Below, piece after piece: positions 53,828 through 62,703 of a stretch of DNA of 64,000 nucleotides. Numbering within the stretch: position 1 is the stretch's first letter; each line of letters opens with the position of its first letter. The stretch spans positions 2,914,001 to 2,978,000 of the forward strand of contig NZ_JPUX01000001.1 of NCBI RefSeq assembly GCF_000738675.1, written 5' to 3'. The position numbers were made by a program, and so were the translations under genes. Source of the DNA: Serratia nematodiphila DZ0503SBS1. GTDB lineage: Bacteria > Pseudomonadota > Gammaproteobacteria > Enterobacterales > Enterobacteriaceae. The notes under the pieces were generated by a model. The model had not been told where the DNA came from and did no database searches. It worked only from the letters and a program-made list of their open reading frames with translations.

Positions 53828-56485
53828 TTATGCCTGAAATTGACAAATGAATTCGTGGTTCTGCAGCGCGATATGCAGCTGGCGATAGCGCTGGTCGTTG
53901 GCGCTGCCGGTCAGCAGGGTGTGGCTGATCTGCGGCAGCAGGGTGTTGGTCAGGATGGCGTCAACCATGCGGCCGCCGGACTCCACCTCGGTGCAGCGGC
54001 TGACGATCTGCTCGATGACCGCGTCGTCGAAGGTGCAGACGATGTCGTGATTCTCCGCCAGGCGGCGCTGAATGCGGCCCAACTGCAGGCGCACGATGTT
54101 GCCCAGCGTGGCGTCGGTCAGCGGGTAATACGGCACCACCAGCAGACGGCCAAGCAAGGCGGCAGGGAACACCGACAGCAGCGGCTGGCGCAGCGCGCCG
54201 CTCAGCGCCTCCGGCTCCGGCAGCAGCTCCGGATCGCTGCACAGCCCGGCGATCAGATCGGTGCCGACGTTGGAGGTCAGAATGATGATGGTGTTGCGGA
54301 AATCGATATGACGGCCTTCGCCGTCCTCCATCCAGCCCTTGTCGAACACCTGGAAGAAGATCTCATGCACGTCCGGATGCGCCTTCTCGATCTCGTCCAA
54401 CAGCACCACGCTGTATGGGCGGCGGCGCACCGCCTCGGTCAGCACGCCGCCTTCGCCGTAGCCGACATAGCCCGGGGGCGCGCCTTTCAGCGTCGAAACG
54501 GTGTGCGACTCCTGGAATTCGCTCATGTTGATGGTGATGACGTTCTGCTCGCCGCCGTACAGGGTTTCCGCCAGCGCCAGCGCGGTTTCGGTTTTGCCGA
54601 CGCCGGAGGGCCCGGCCAGCAGGAACACCCCGACCGGCTTGTTCGGATCGTCCAGCCGCGCCCGTGAGGTGCGCACCCGGCGGGCGATCAGATCCAGCGC
54701 ATGGCGTTGGCCGATCACGCGCTGGTTCAGGGTGTCGGAGAGTTGCAGCACCGCTTCAATCTCGTTTTTCACCATGCGGCCCAGCGGGATGCCGGTCCAG
54801 TCGGCCACCACCGCCGCCACGATGTTGGCGTCGACGGCGGCGAAGATCAGCGGCGCTTCGCCCTGCAGCGCGCTCAATTGCTGCTGCAGCTCGCTCAGTT
54901 GGGCGCGCAGCGCGTCGGCGTCAGGGCCCGCCTCCGTTTCTTCGCCGGCAGGCTCCTCCGCTTCCTGCCGGTGCAGCTGGGCGCGCAGCGTGATGATCTC
55001 TTGGATCAGCGTCAGCTCTTGCTGCCAGCGCTCGGTCAGCTGTTCGAGCTCCAGGCGCAGCGCGGTCAGCTGAGCTTCAATCTCCTGCGGGCGCAGGGGA
55101 TCGCCGATGCCGACCTTGGCCTCGCGGCGGGCGATATCCAATTCGATCTGCAGCGCATCGATGCGATGGCGGCAGTCTTCAACCTGGGCGGGCTCGGCGT
55201 GTTGGCTGACCGCCACGCGCGCGCAGGCGGTATCCAGCAGCGCCACCGCCTTGTCCGGCAACTGGCGGGCCGGAATATAGCGATGGGACAGCCGCACCGC
55301 GGCATCCACCGCTTCATCCAGCAGCAGCACGCGGTGGTGTTGCTCCAGCGGGCTGACGGTGCTGCGCAGCATCAGCAGCGCTTTGTCTTCGCTCGGTTCG
55401 TGCACCTGCACCACCTGGAAACGGCGGGTGAGCGCCGGGTCTTTCTCGATGTATTTCTTGTATTCCGACCAGGTGGTGGCGCCCATGGTGCGCAGTTGGC
55501 CGCGCGCCAGCGCCGGTTTCAGCAGGTTGGCGGCGTCGCCGGTGCCCTGGGCGCCGCCGGCGCCGATCAGGGTGTGAATTTCGTCGATAAACAGGATGAT
55601 TGGCGTCGGGCTGGACTGCACTTCGTCGATCACCGCCTGCAGCCGTTTTTCAAACTCGCCCTTAACGCCGGCGCCGGCCTGCAGCATGCCGATGTCCAAC
55701 AGGCACAGCTTCACGTCGCGCAGCTGCGGCGGCACGTCGCCAGCCACGATGCGCAGCGCCAGGCCCTCCACCACCGCGGTTTTGCCGACGCCGGCCTCGC
55801 CGGTCAGCAGTGGGTTGTTCTGGCGGCGGCGCATCAGGATATCGATGATTTGCCGGATCTCTTCATCGCGGCCGGCCACCGGGTCGATCTCGCCGTCGCG
55901 CGCTCTGGCGGTCAGATCCTGGGCATACTGCGCCAGCACGCTTTCACCGCTGCGCGCCGCGCCGGATGCGTTCTCGGCGCGGCTTTCCGCCGGCGCATCC
56001 TCGGCGTTTTCCGCCGAGTGAGCGGTAATGGCGGCGAACTGCTCCATCAACAGATCGGTGTTGATGCGCTCGAACTGCGGGGAAATGGCCTTCAGCAGAT
56101 GGCGCAGGCTGTAGGTTTTCAGAATGCCGAGCAGCAGGTGGCCGCCGCGGATGCGCGCCGCGCCGAATTTCAATGAGCCATAGACCCAGGCGCGTTCTAC
56201 CGCGCTGTCGATGTGCTCGGACAGATCGGAGATGGCGCTGGCGCCGCGCGGCAGGCGATCGAGCGCCTCGACGATGTCGCGCGCCAGCTGCGCCTCGTCC
56301 AACGCGAAGTGGCGGACGATCTGCTGCAGATCGCCGTCCGGCGATTGCATCAGCTGATGCAGCCAGTGCGCCAGTTCGACGTAGGGGTTACCGCGCAGCT
56401 TGCAAAACGCCGTCGCACTTTCCAGAGAGGTGAATAACAGGCTATCCAGTTTGCCAAATAATACCGAGCGGCTGATTTCAGACAT
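53828..56485 (-). CDS. tssH: TssH/ClpV, T6SS sheath disassembly ATPase
   Basis: 885 residues. N-terminal Clp_N domain (about 10-150), first AAA+ (Walker A GEAGVGKT; Walker [11 protein letters not shown]), coiled-coil middle (about 410-540), second AAA+ ([32 protein letters not shown]). It recycles contracted TssBC sheath. TGAGGAAAACC precedes the ATG. Confidence 0.96.
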   Translation of the reverse strand: MSEISRSVLFGKLDSLLFTSLESATAFCKLRGNPYVELAHWLHQLMQSPDGDLQQIVRHFALDEAQLARDIVEALDRLPRGASAISDLSEHIDSAVERAWVYGSLKFGAARIRGGHLLLGILKTYSLRHLLKAISPQFERINTDLLMEQFAAITAHSAENAEDAPAESRAENASGAARSGESVLAQYAQDLTARARDGEIDPVAGRDEEIRQIIDILMRRRQNNPLLTGEAGVGKTAVVEGLALRIVAGDVPPQLRDVKLCLLDIGMLQAGAGVKGEFEKRLQAVIDEVQSSPTPIILFIDEIHTLIGAGGAQGTGDAANLLKPALARGQLRTMGATTWSEYKKYIEKDPALTRRFQVVQVHEPSEDKALLMLRSTVSPLEQHHRVLLLDEAVDAAVRLSHRYIPARQLPDKAVALLDTACARVAVSQHAEPAQVEDCRHRIDALQIELDIARREAKVGIGDPLRPQEIEAQLTALRLELEQLTERWQQELTLIQEIITLRAQLHRQEAEEPAGEETEAGPDADALRAQLSELQQQLSALQGEAPLIFAAVDANIVAAVVADWTGIPLGRMVKNEIEAVLQLSDTLNQRVIGQRHALDLIARRVRTSRARLDDPNKPVGVFLLAGPSGVGKTETALALAETLYGGEQNVITINMSEFQESHTVSTLKGAPPGYVGYGEGGVLTEAVRRRPYSVVLLDEIEKAHPDVHEIFFQVFDKGWMEDGEGRHIDFRNTIIILTSNVGTDLIAGLCSDPELLPEPEALSGALRQPLLSVFPAALLGRLLVVPYYPLTDATLGNIVRLQLGRIQRRLAENHDIVCTFDDAVIEQIVSRCTEVESGGRMVDAILTNTLLPQISHTLLTGSANDQRYRQLHIALQNHEFICQFQA

Positions 56486-56541
56486 GGTTTTCCTCAGGTC
56501 TCAGGGTGGCCTGGCGCCGCAGGGCGCCGGCCGAAATAGGG

Positions 56542-57612
56542 TCAGAACGGGTTTTCCAGCGGTTCAGGGCTGAAGATCAGATCGTCGAGATCGCGCTGTC
56601 GCCGATGGTCGGCCAGCCAACTGCTCAGGCCCAATCGCTGCGCGCCGCCGAGCTGGATGCCGTGCGCCTGTTCCTTCGCCAGGATCAGGCGCACTTCCCA
56701 GACGAACTCGATGCCCAGATATTGGCGCACCCAGTCGCGCAGTTGCCGGCACAGATCGGCGCCCGGCAAGAAACGGTCATAGTCCTGCTGCGGCATCGGC
56801 CCCAGCTCGATGCGGAACTTGTGCTGGATATCGCGCACCGCGATGCCGAGAAAGGCCGACTCGCCGAGCCGCGGCGCGCCGCGTCCGGCCTTGAGCCGCG
56901 CCTGCTCGCGCGGCTCCACCCGCAGCCAGTGCGGCACGTTTTCGACGATGCGCACCGGCACCTTGAAATACTGCTGCAAAATCTTGCTCAGGCCTTCCGG
57001 ATCGCGGCTGTGGCGAATCAGATGACCGGCCATAAAATGCTTGGCGTGGGCGTTGATGCTGTCGCGCTCTTGCTGCGCCGGCTGGCCGATGCCGATCAGG
57101 CTCGACAGGTACTCGTCGAAGCGCCGGTTGTCCGGGCGATCCAGCGATACCGTCGGCTGCGCGTCGGCCCAGGCGCGGTAAAACAGCAGCGTCAGGCGGT
57201 GATGGAACAGGTTGGTGAACGCCAGCAGGGTGGTGTCCTGATGGTGATACACCCGTTCGCGCACGTATTCGGTCAGGTGCAGCGGCAGCGGCCCGTTGGG
57301 GCCGAACAGGCCGAAACTGAAGATCGAAACGTCGTGCAGCGAGCCGTTGGCGCGCGGCGTCACCTGCGCCAGCGTGGAGGGCGCGAACGACAGCGACGGC
57401 TCCTGGCCCAGGCGCAGCATCTCGTGGCGCGGCAGCGGCGCGCGCCCCAGCAGGTAGGGTTGGCCGCCCTGGGCGTCGATGCGCCGCAGCAGCTGAAACA
57501 GATCGTGTTTGTAAGGCGCGCTGCGCAGCCGCGGCCAGAAGTCGTCCGGCAGGCGATACAGCGCGTTGATCTGCGGCGGCGCCAGTTCGGTGGCGATCAT
57601 TTCCGCGCTCAT
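56542..57612 (-). CDS. tssG: TssG, T6SS baseplate protein
   Basis: 356 residues: RLRSAPYKHDLFQLLRRIDA, SLSFAPSTLAQVTP, FGLFGPNGPLPLHLTEYVRE are the TssG landmarks. Two copies of TssF and one of TssG form each baseplate wedge with TssE and TssK. Its ATG overlaps the tssF stop by four bases. Confidence 0.95.
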   Translation of the reverse strand: MSAEMIATELAPPQINALYRLPDDFWPRLRSAPYKHDLFQLLRRIDAQGGQPYLLGRAPLPRHEMLRLGQEPSLSFAPSTLAQVTPRANGSLHDVSIFSFGLFGPNGPLPLHLTEYVRERVYHHQDTTLLAFTNLFHHRLTLLFYRAWADAQPTVSLDRPDNRRFDEYLSSLIGIGQPAQQERDSINAHAKHFMAGHLIRHSRDPEGLSKILQQYFKVPVRIVENVPHWLRVEPREQARLKAGRGAPRLGESAFLGIAVRDIQHKFRIELGPMPQQDYDRFLPGADLCRQLRDWVRQYLGIEFVWEVRLILAKEQAHGIQLGGAQRLGLSSWLADHRRQRDLDDLIFSPEPLENPF

Positions 57613-59495
57613 ATCAGCGTCCTTTTGCCCATGCGCGCCTGCCAGTGGGCGATTTCGCCGCGCTGCTGGCTGGAGAGCGTCATCTCGGTGAAGGTGTTCA
57701 TCGCCACCAGGCGCGAGAACAGGCGCTCCAGCACGCTGCCGAGCAGGTAAGGGCTGTTGCCGGAGAACGCCTGTTCATCGACCGTCAGATCGATGGCGAT
57801 GCCGCGTGCGAATACGATGGGGCCGGGCTCCGGCACACGCCGATAGACCGGCCGCAGGTTGCAGTGGCGCACGCCCTGGATCTGTTTGGCGATCGCCGGC
57901 TCGCTCAGGTTGCCGTACAGCCCCAGCAGCTGGCGCAGGCTGGCGGCGCCCTGTTCCGGATCGCCGTCCATCATGCTGAGGTAGTTCAGCTGCAGCTGGC
58001 TGATCAGCCGCCAGGTGATCATCCCTTCGGCCAGCGCCGGGCGCGGCGGGGTGGGGCCTTTGCGCAGCGAGACCTGCTTGATCGGGATCGAATCGGGCAT
58101 CACGAAGTTGCCCTGATCCTGTTGCAACAGCATCAACGGCAGGTCGCGGCTGGTGCACAGCACGTCGGCGGTGAGGTATTTCAGATCGCTGTGCCACGGC
58201 GATTGCCGTTCGTCCACCAACGACACGAACACTTCTGAACCGGCATAACCGGTGCGGGTGCCGTAGCGGCGGGCGTGTTCCGACAGCGTGCGCTGTTCGC
58301 GCCGCAGCGAGAAGTAGGCGCCATAGTTGCCGTCGTCCGCGCTCAGGGTGCTGTAAAACGGCCGAAACTCTTGCTCGTAGCGTTTTTCGCTGGCGCTGCC
58401 GCCGAGCCGCTGCACCGAAAACACTTCGTAATCCAGCGGCCGGATATTGTCGACCACCAGATGGTATTCGTGGTTTTTTTCGTTGATCGCGATGCGTTCG
58501 GCGACCTTCGGAAACAGGTTGATCACCGGCGTGCAGTGCAGCGCCAAATGGGCGGCGTCGACCACCCGTTCCAGCGCGGCGTCGTGCCGATCCAGCAGCA
58601 CCACGATCTCGAACTGGCGCAGCCCCTTTTTCCCTTCGCGCACGCTCTGCAGCAGCGGACGCAGACCGTTGACGCTGAAGAACTGGAAGCGCGCCGGGAA
58701 GGCGAAATACTCCTGCAGCAGCCGGTAGCCTTCAAAGTTGCGCAGGTCATTGGGCAGCAGCGCCTGCTCGGCGGCGAAGCCCTCCTGCCGCAGCCCGTCC
58801 AGCGCCAGCGCCCGCCGCTGCGGTTGCGGTTCCACCGTTTGGCAGACAAGCCCGACGCTGTGCTGCATCAGCAACTCCAGCAGCTGCTGCGCCTGCATGT
58901 CCGGCCCGGCCAGGTAAAACATCAATTGATCCAGCTGCAGATTGTTGAGCGTCACACTTTCGTAGCACTCGAGGCGAATGCGCAGCGCGCTGACGCAGCC
59001 GCTGTGCTGCAGCCCCAGCGAGGCCAGCGGGATATCGGCCGGAATGCCGCCCAGCTCGACGCCGGCGATGCGCACCGGCTGCAGCGTGACGTCATGCGCC
59101 GTGGTGTAACTGCAGGTGATGCCGCTTTTCTTCAGCGTCTGGCTGTCCATCATGGTGCCGCGCGGCACCACGAAGCCGTTGCTGATATCGCCCTTGCTGC
59201 TGTCCGGCTGCAGTTCGGCGATCGCCATCGACGGCGTCGGCGACAGGTAGTTGGGGTAGATGATCTCCAGCAAGCGCTGAGAAAAACGCGGGAACTCGGC
59301 GTCCATTTTCAACTGCACGCGCGAGGTGAGGAAGGCGAAGCCTTCCATCAGGCGCTCGATATAAGGGTCTGCCACGTCGATGCCGCGCATGCCGAGACGG
59401 CCCGCGACCTTCGGGTACTGTTCGGCGAACTCGGCGCCCATCTCACGCAGATAGGCCAGCTCGCGGTTGTAATAATCTAACAGTTTACTGTCCAT
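57609..59495 (-). CDS. tssF: TssF, T6SS baseplate protein
   Basis: 628 residues starting MDSKLLDYYNRELAYLREMG, with the family motif FAEQYPKVAGRLGMRGIDVA, DPYIERLMEGFAFLTSRVQL and a C-terminal QQRGEIAHWQARMGKRTLI-type end. Forms the wedge with TssG. The gene order tssE-tssF-tssG-tssH is the usual one. Confidence 0.96.
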   Translation of the reverse strand: MDSKLLDYYNRELAYLREMGAEFAEQYPKVAGRLGMRGIDVADPYIERLMEGFAFLTSRVQLKMDAEFPRFSQRLLEIIYPNYLSPTPSMAIAELQPDSSKGDISNGFVVPRGTMMDSQTLKKSGITCSYTTAHDVTLQPVRIAGVELGGIPADIPLASLGLQHSGCVSALRIRLECYESVTLNNLQLDQLMFYLAGPDMQAQQLLELLMQHSVGLVCQTVEPQPQRRALALDGLRQEGFAAEQALLPNDLRNFEGYRLLQEYFAFPARFQFFSVNGLRPLLQSVREGKKGLRQFEIVVLLDRHDAALERVVDAAHLALHCTPVINLFPKVAERIAINEKNHEYHLVVDNIRPLDYEVFSVQRLGGSASEKRYEQEFRPFYSTLSADDGNYGAYFSLRREQRTLSEHARRYGTRTGYAGSEVFVSLVDERQSPWHSDLKYLTADVLCTSRDLPLMLLQQDQGNFVMPDSIPIKQVSLRKGPTPPRPALAEGMITWRLISQLQLNYLSMMDGDPEQGAASLRQLLGLYGNLSEPAIAKQIQGVRHCNLRPVYRRVPEPGPIVFARGIAIDLTVDEQAFSGNSPYLLGSVLERLFSRLVAMNTFTEMTLSSQQRGEIAHWQARMGKRTLI

Positions 59496-59499
59496 CGCC

Positions 59500-60075
59500 T
59501 TACCCTATGTCTTTCAGATCGAAGTGGCCGTTTTCCAGATCCACGTCGGTACGGAACAGAAACTCCAGCGGATAGGGCACGCACCACAGGCGGCCCTTGA
59601 TTTCGATCGACAGCACGTTGTGCAGCTCCAGCGAGCCGGTATCCGAGATGCAGCGCACCTGCAGCCCCTCGGGCAAAATGCGCGGCTCGAAATGGAGAAT
59701 GGATTCGGTCAGCGCGCGCTGAATGTCGAGCCATTCGATGTCCGACATGCGCTTGCCCGCCAGCGAGGCGATGCCGTAATTCAGGGTGGAGCGCCGCACC
59801 TGCGGAAAATCGCCGAGATCCAGATTGGATTCGCTGTTGACGCAGTTGAACAGCCACTGCAGATCGCGCAATACCCGGCGGCGCAGCTCGCTGTGCGACA
59901 CCAGGTTGCGCACCTGCGCCTCCTGCTTTTTCTGCGGTTCGTCGTCGGTCAGCATATCGAGCAGCACCGGCTGCATTTTGTCGCGCGAGGTCAGGCGTTC
60001 GCTGTCCTGACGATAGCGATAGCCCTGGTGGCGCAGATCGCCGCCGTCGTAGTGGGGTGGGCGCTTATCGTTCAT
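59500..60075 (-). CDS. tssE: TssE, gp25-like baseplate protein
   Basis: 191 residues with LRRRVLRDLQWLFNCVNSES, then VRRSTLNYGIASLAGKRMSD and an EPRILP motif, as in gp25-like baseplate proteins. The family nucleates sheath assembly. Four bases separate it from tssF. Confidence 0.94.
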   Translation of the reverse strand: MNDKRPPHYDGGDLRHQGYRYRQDSERLTSRDKMQPVLLDMLTDDEPQKKQEAQVRNLVSHSELRRRVLRDLQWLFNCVNSESNLDLGDFPQVRRSTLNYGIASLAGKRMSDIEWLDIQRALTESILHFEPRILPEGLQVRCISDTGSLELHNVLSIEIKGRLWCVPYPLEFLFRTDVDLENGHFDLKDIG

Positions 60076-60077
60076 GG

Positions 60078-60899
60078 TCAGGCGCTCGCGTCGAAGCTCA
60101 GCTGCCGCAGGCTGTGCAGTGGGAATTCATCGCTTTCGCTGAGCCAGGTTTTCAGGCCCAGCCCCGCATAGTGGGTGCCGTCGCCCAGCGGTTGCCATTC
60201 GGTGCGTTTGCCGAGCAGCAGCGCGTCGTCGCTGCCTTCGGGTAGCGGGTAACGGGCGGGCAGTTGGCACACCTGTTCGCGGCCATCGGTCAGGCGCACC
60301 AGCGCATGGCTCCACACCAGGTCGATGGCGCTCTGCGGCGCCTGAAACTGGATCGCGGCGATGTCGGCAAACGGCAGCCAGTAGTAAACGCCGTTCAGCG
60401 CCAGTTCGCATACTGGCCCGAGGCGGCCGTCACAGTCGGTCAGCCAGTCGAAACGCAGCTGCCGTTCTTGTTCGCCTTCGGCCAGCGTTAACCGCCCGGC
60501 GCCGGCCGGGGCGGCCTCCAGCGCTTCATCGCGCAGCGCCTGGGCCTGTTCGGCCGCCCCTTGCACATCCTGATGCAGCGCCTGCACCATTAGTTTCAGC
60601 CAAGGCTGATCCTGCCGCAGCAGCGCCGGCGCGGCCGTGCCGGCAAACACCGCTTGGCGTTGCAGCTCGGCGTTGACTGACTGCATCAGCAGCAGCGTGG
60701 TCGGTTGGGCGATCGGTTTCAGCGCCTGCCAGGATTTCAGCTGCGCGTTGGCGCGCGTCCAGTTGCCGCTCAGGCACAGCAGTTGCACCAGCGCGGCGCG
60801 CAGGTCGGCATCCGCCGGTTTCGCCTTGATATCGTTTTCGACGGCGGTGATGGCCGCGCCGATCGACTGGCCTTGCAGCATGCTTGCTAATGATTTCAC
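60078..60899 (-). CDS. tagJ: TagJ/ImpE, T6SS accessory protein
   Basis: 273 residues. N-terminal TPR-like helices (about 1-130: GAAITAVENDIKAKPADADL, RAALVQLLCLSGNWTRANAQ), C-terminal beta-rich ImpE domain (about 160-273). In other bacteria TagJ links ClpV to the sheath. Two bases before tssE. Confidence 0.9.
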   Translation of the reverse strand: MKSLASMLQGQSIGAAITAVENDIKAKPADADLRAALVQLLCLSGNWTRANAQLKSWQALKPIAQPTTLLLMQSVNAELQRQAVFAGTAAPALLRQDQPWLKLMVQALHQDVQGAAEQAQALRDEALEAAPAGAGRLTLAEGEQERQLRFDWLTDCDGRLGPVCELALNGVYYWLPFADIAAIQFQAPQSAIDLVWSHALVRLTDGREQVCQLPARYPLPEGSDDALLLGKRTEWQPLGDGTHYAGLGLKTWLSESDEFPLHSLRQLSFDASA

Positions 60900-60914
60900 A
60901 GGCTTTCCTTATAA

Positions 60915-61901
60915 TCAGTGAGTGGCGCCGTTAACCGACAGATAGCTGCCGCTGGCAGGATCAACGCGGTCTGCGGCCAGCTTTTCCACCAGTTTGAAAG
61001 TCAGCGGGGCGGGGGCGCTCAGCAGCGGCTGCCAGGCGGTTTGCGCCTGCTGCACGCGCTGTTTGATCTTGTTCTCGTCGGCGGCGTCGACGCGCGGCAT
61101 TTCAACGATCGCTTCACCGTTGAACGCCCAGGCGTGCAGCTTCGGTTCGAAGTTCAGCAGCAGGAAGCTGCCCGGCGCCTGCGGGTTGCCGCCCAAAATG
61201 AGCCGTTGGGCGTTGGCGCTGACGACGGTCAGCGCGCGATCGCCGCCGTTAACCTGCGCCAGCGGGTAACCTTGTAGGAACCACAGCGTCGGCGTGAGGG
61301 TTTGGCCGCCCTGTTGCAGCGTGACCGCGCCGCTGCCCTGCAGCCAGCCGTCCTCGCCGCAGCGCAGCGCGGCGCCGGCGGGAATGAACAGCGAGCCGCC
61401 GTTGGCCTCGTCACGCCAGAAGGTGCGGAAGTGGCAGCCCTGCGGCAGGCTGAAACGCTGAGCCGGCGCGCTGTCCGCCTGCGGAGAAGTCACGGCCACC
61501 GCCGCAGGGATCGCCGGTTGCGGCGGGGTTTCCTGCGGCTCGGAGGCCTCTTGTTTGACCACCGGTTTCCAGCCGCGCGTTTTGGCGGCTTCGCCGCTGG
61601 CCAGTTTCTCTCCGCGCTTGTCGGTCAGCGTCCAGGGCAGGTGGCCGGTTTTCGGGCACTGCTTTTCCAACAGATTGCCGACGCGCGGCAGAAAGTCGTT
61701 CAGCACCGCCGGATCCTGGCTTTGCGCCGAGACGATACGCAGCGGGATGCTTTTGCCGCACCAGCTTGCCGGATTGCTGTTTTTGACGTCATCGATAAAC
61801 ACTTCCAGCTTCTGGCTGGGGGAGTAAACCAGGCGATAGTTCATCGCCTGCGCGGTCGGCACCGCCATCAGGGCGACGAGCCCCGGCATCCAATATTTCA
61901 T
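60915..61901 (-). CDS. rtkS: Periplasmic T6SS regulator, RtkS-like
   Basis: 328 residues. A signal peptide (MKYWMPGLVALMAVPTAQA) is followed by a domain with two cysteines (about 48 and 81), a proline-rich linker (about 125-150) and a C-terminal domain. Position between tagJ and pppA and the export signal fit RtkS of Serratia, the periplasmic partner needed for PpkA activity. Assignment is by context and memory; no motif was checked. Confidence 0.6.
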   Translation of the reverse strand: MKYWMPGLVALMAVPTAQAMNYRLVYSPSQKLEVFIDDVKNSNPASWCGKSIPLRIVSAQSQDPAVLNDFLPRVGNLLEKQCPKTGHLPWTLTDKRGEKLASGEAAKTRGWKPVVKQEASEPQETPPQPAIPAAVAVTSPQADSAPAQRFSLPQGCHFRTFWRDEANGGSLFIPAGAALRCGEDGWLQGSGAVTLQQGGQTLTPTLWFLQGYPLAQVNGGDRALTVVSANAQRLILGGNPQAPGSFLLLNFEPKLHAWAFNGEAIVEMPRVDAADENKIKQRVQQAQTAWQPLLSAPAPLTFKLVEKLAADRVDPASGSYLSVNGATH

Positions 61902-61929
61902 AGTGAACCTTGCTGTGAATGTGCGCTGC

Positions 61930-62703
61930 TCAGTCGCGGCTCAGAAACCGCTCCGCATCCGCCAGCGAATGCAGCAGGGTGGTTTCCTGCGGTGAGCCAA
62001 TCCAGACGGCGATAGCGCTGTAGTTATCGCTGTTATTGTTTTTCTTCCATGCCTGCTGCATCAGGGCGATCCACTCGCTGGGGGAGTTGACCATGTGCAG
62101 CGACTGTTCCAGTTCGGTCTGGCTGAAGCTGTGCCAGAAGCCGTCGGTGCACAGCAGGAAAACGTCGCCGTCTTCCAGCTGCAGCACGTCACTGTACGTG
62201 GCGTCGCGCTCTTCGTTGAGCCCCAGCGCGAAATACAGCAGGTTGCTGTTGATGCCGTTGGTCTGGTAGCCGGCGTCCTGCATCTGTTGGATCAGGCTGT
62301 GGTCGGTGGTGACGGCATGCAGGTAGCCGCGGCGGAACAGGTACAGGCGGCTGTCGCCGGCGTGCGCCCAGTAGGCCAGCTGGTAATCGCGATCGATAAA
62401 CAGACTGACCAGCGTGGTGCCCATCTTGCTGTATTCGTCCGACTGCCGCTGCTGCTGGTGGATGGCGGCGTTGGCGCTGGTGATGTGCTGACGAATGCTC
62501 TGGGCGTTCAGGTGCTTTTCGCCGTCGAAGTTTTGCAAAATGGTGTCGCGTGCCAGTTTGGCGGCGATATCGCCGCCCGGAAAACCGGCGATGCCGTCGC
62601 ACACCACGAAGCAGGCGGCGCGGTTGCCGAGCACCTCGCCGGTCTGATCCTGGTTGGAGGCGCGGCCGCCCTGGTTGGAGGTAGAGGCTATGGTGATATT
62701 CAT
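61930..62703 (-). CDS. pppA: PppA, type VI PP2C protein phosphatase
   Basis: 257 residues, PP2C fold: SNQGGRASNQDQTGEVL, CDGIAGFPGGDIAAK (metal aspartates), WAHAGDSRLYLFRRG, TTDHSLIQQMQDAG and LLCTDGFWHSFSQTEL. It removes phosphate from Fha, opposing PpkA. Its ATG overlaps the stop of fha by one base. Confidence 0.94.
   Translation of the reverse strand: MNITIASTSNQGGRASNQDQTGEVLGNRAACFVVCDGIAGFPGGDIAAKLARDTILQNFDGEKHLNAQSIRQHITSANAAIHQQQRQSDEYSKMGTTLVSLFIDRDYQLAYWAHAGDSRLYLFRRGYLHAVTTDHSLIQQMQDAGYQTNGINSNLLYFALGLNEERDATYSDVLQLEDGDVFLLCTDGFWHSFSQTELEQSLHMVNSPSEWIALMQQAWKKNNNSDNYSAIAVWIGSPQETTLLHSLADAERFLSRD

Noticed and set aside
54701..56176. 491-codon plus-strand frame opposite tssH
   Set aside because: Antisense to a full ClpV with two intact AAA+ modules; its own sequence is Q/R/H-rich and not protein-like.
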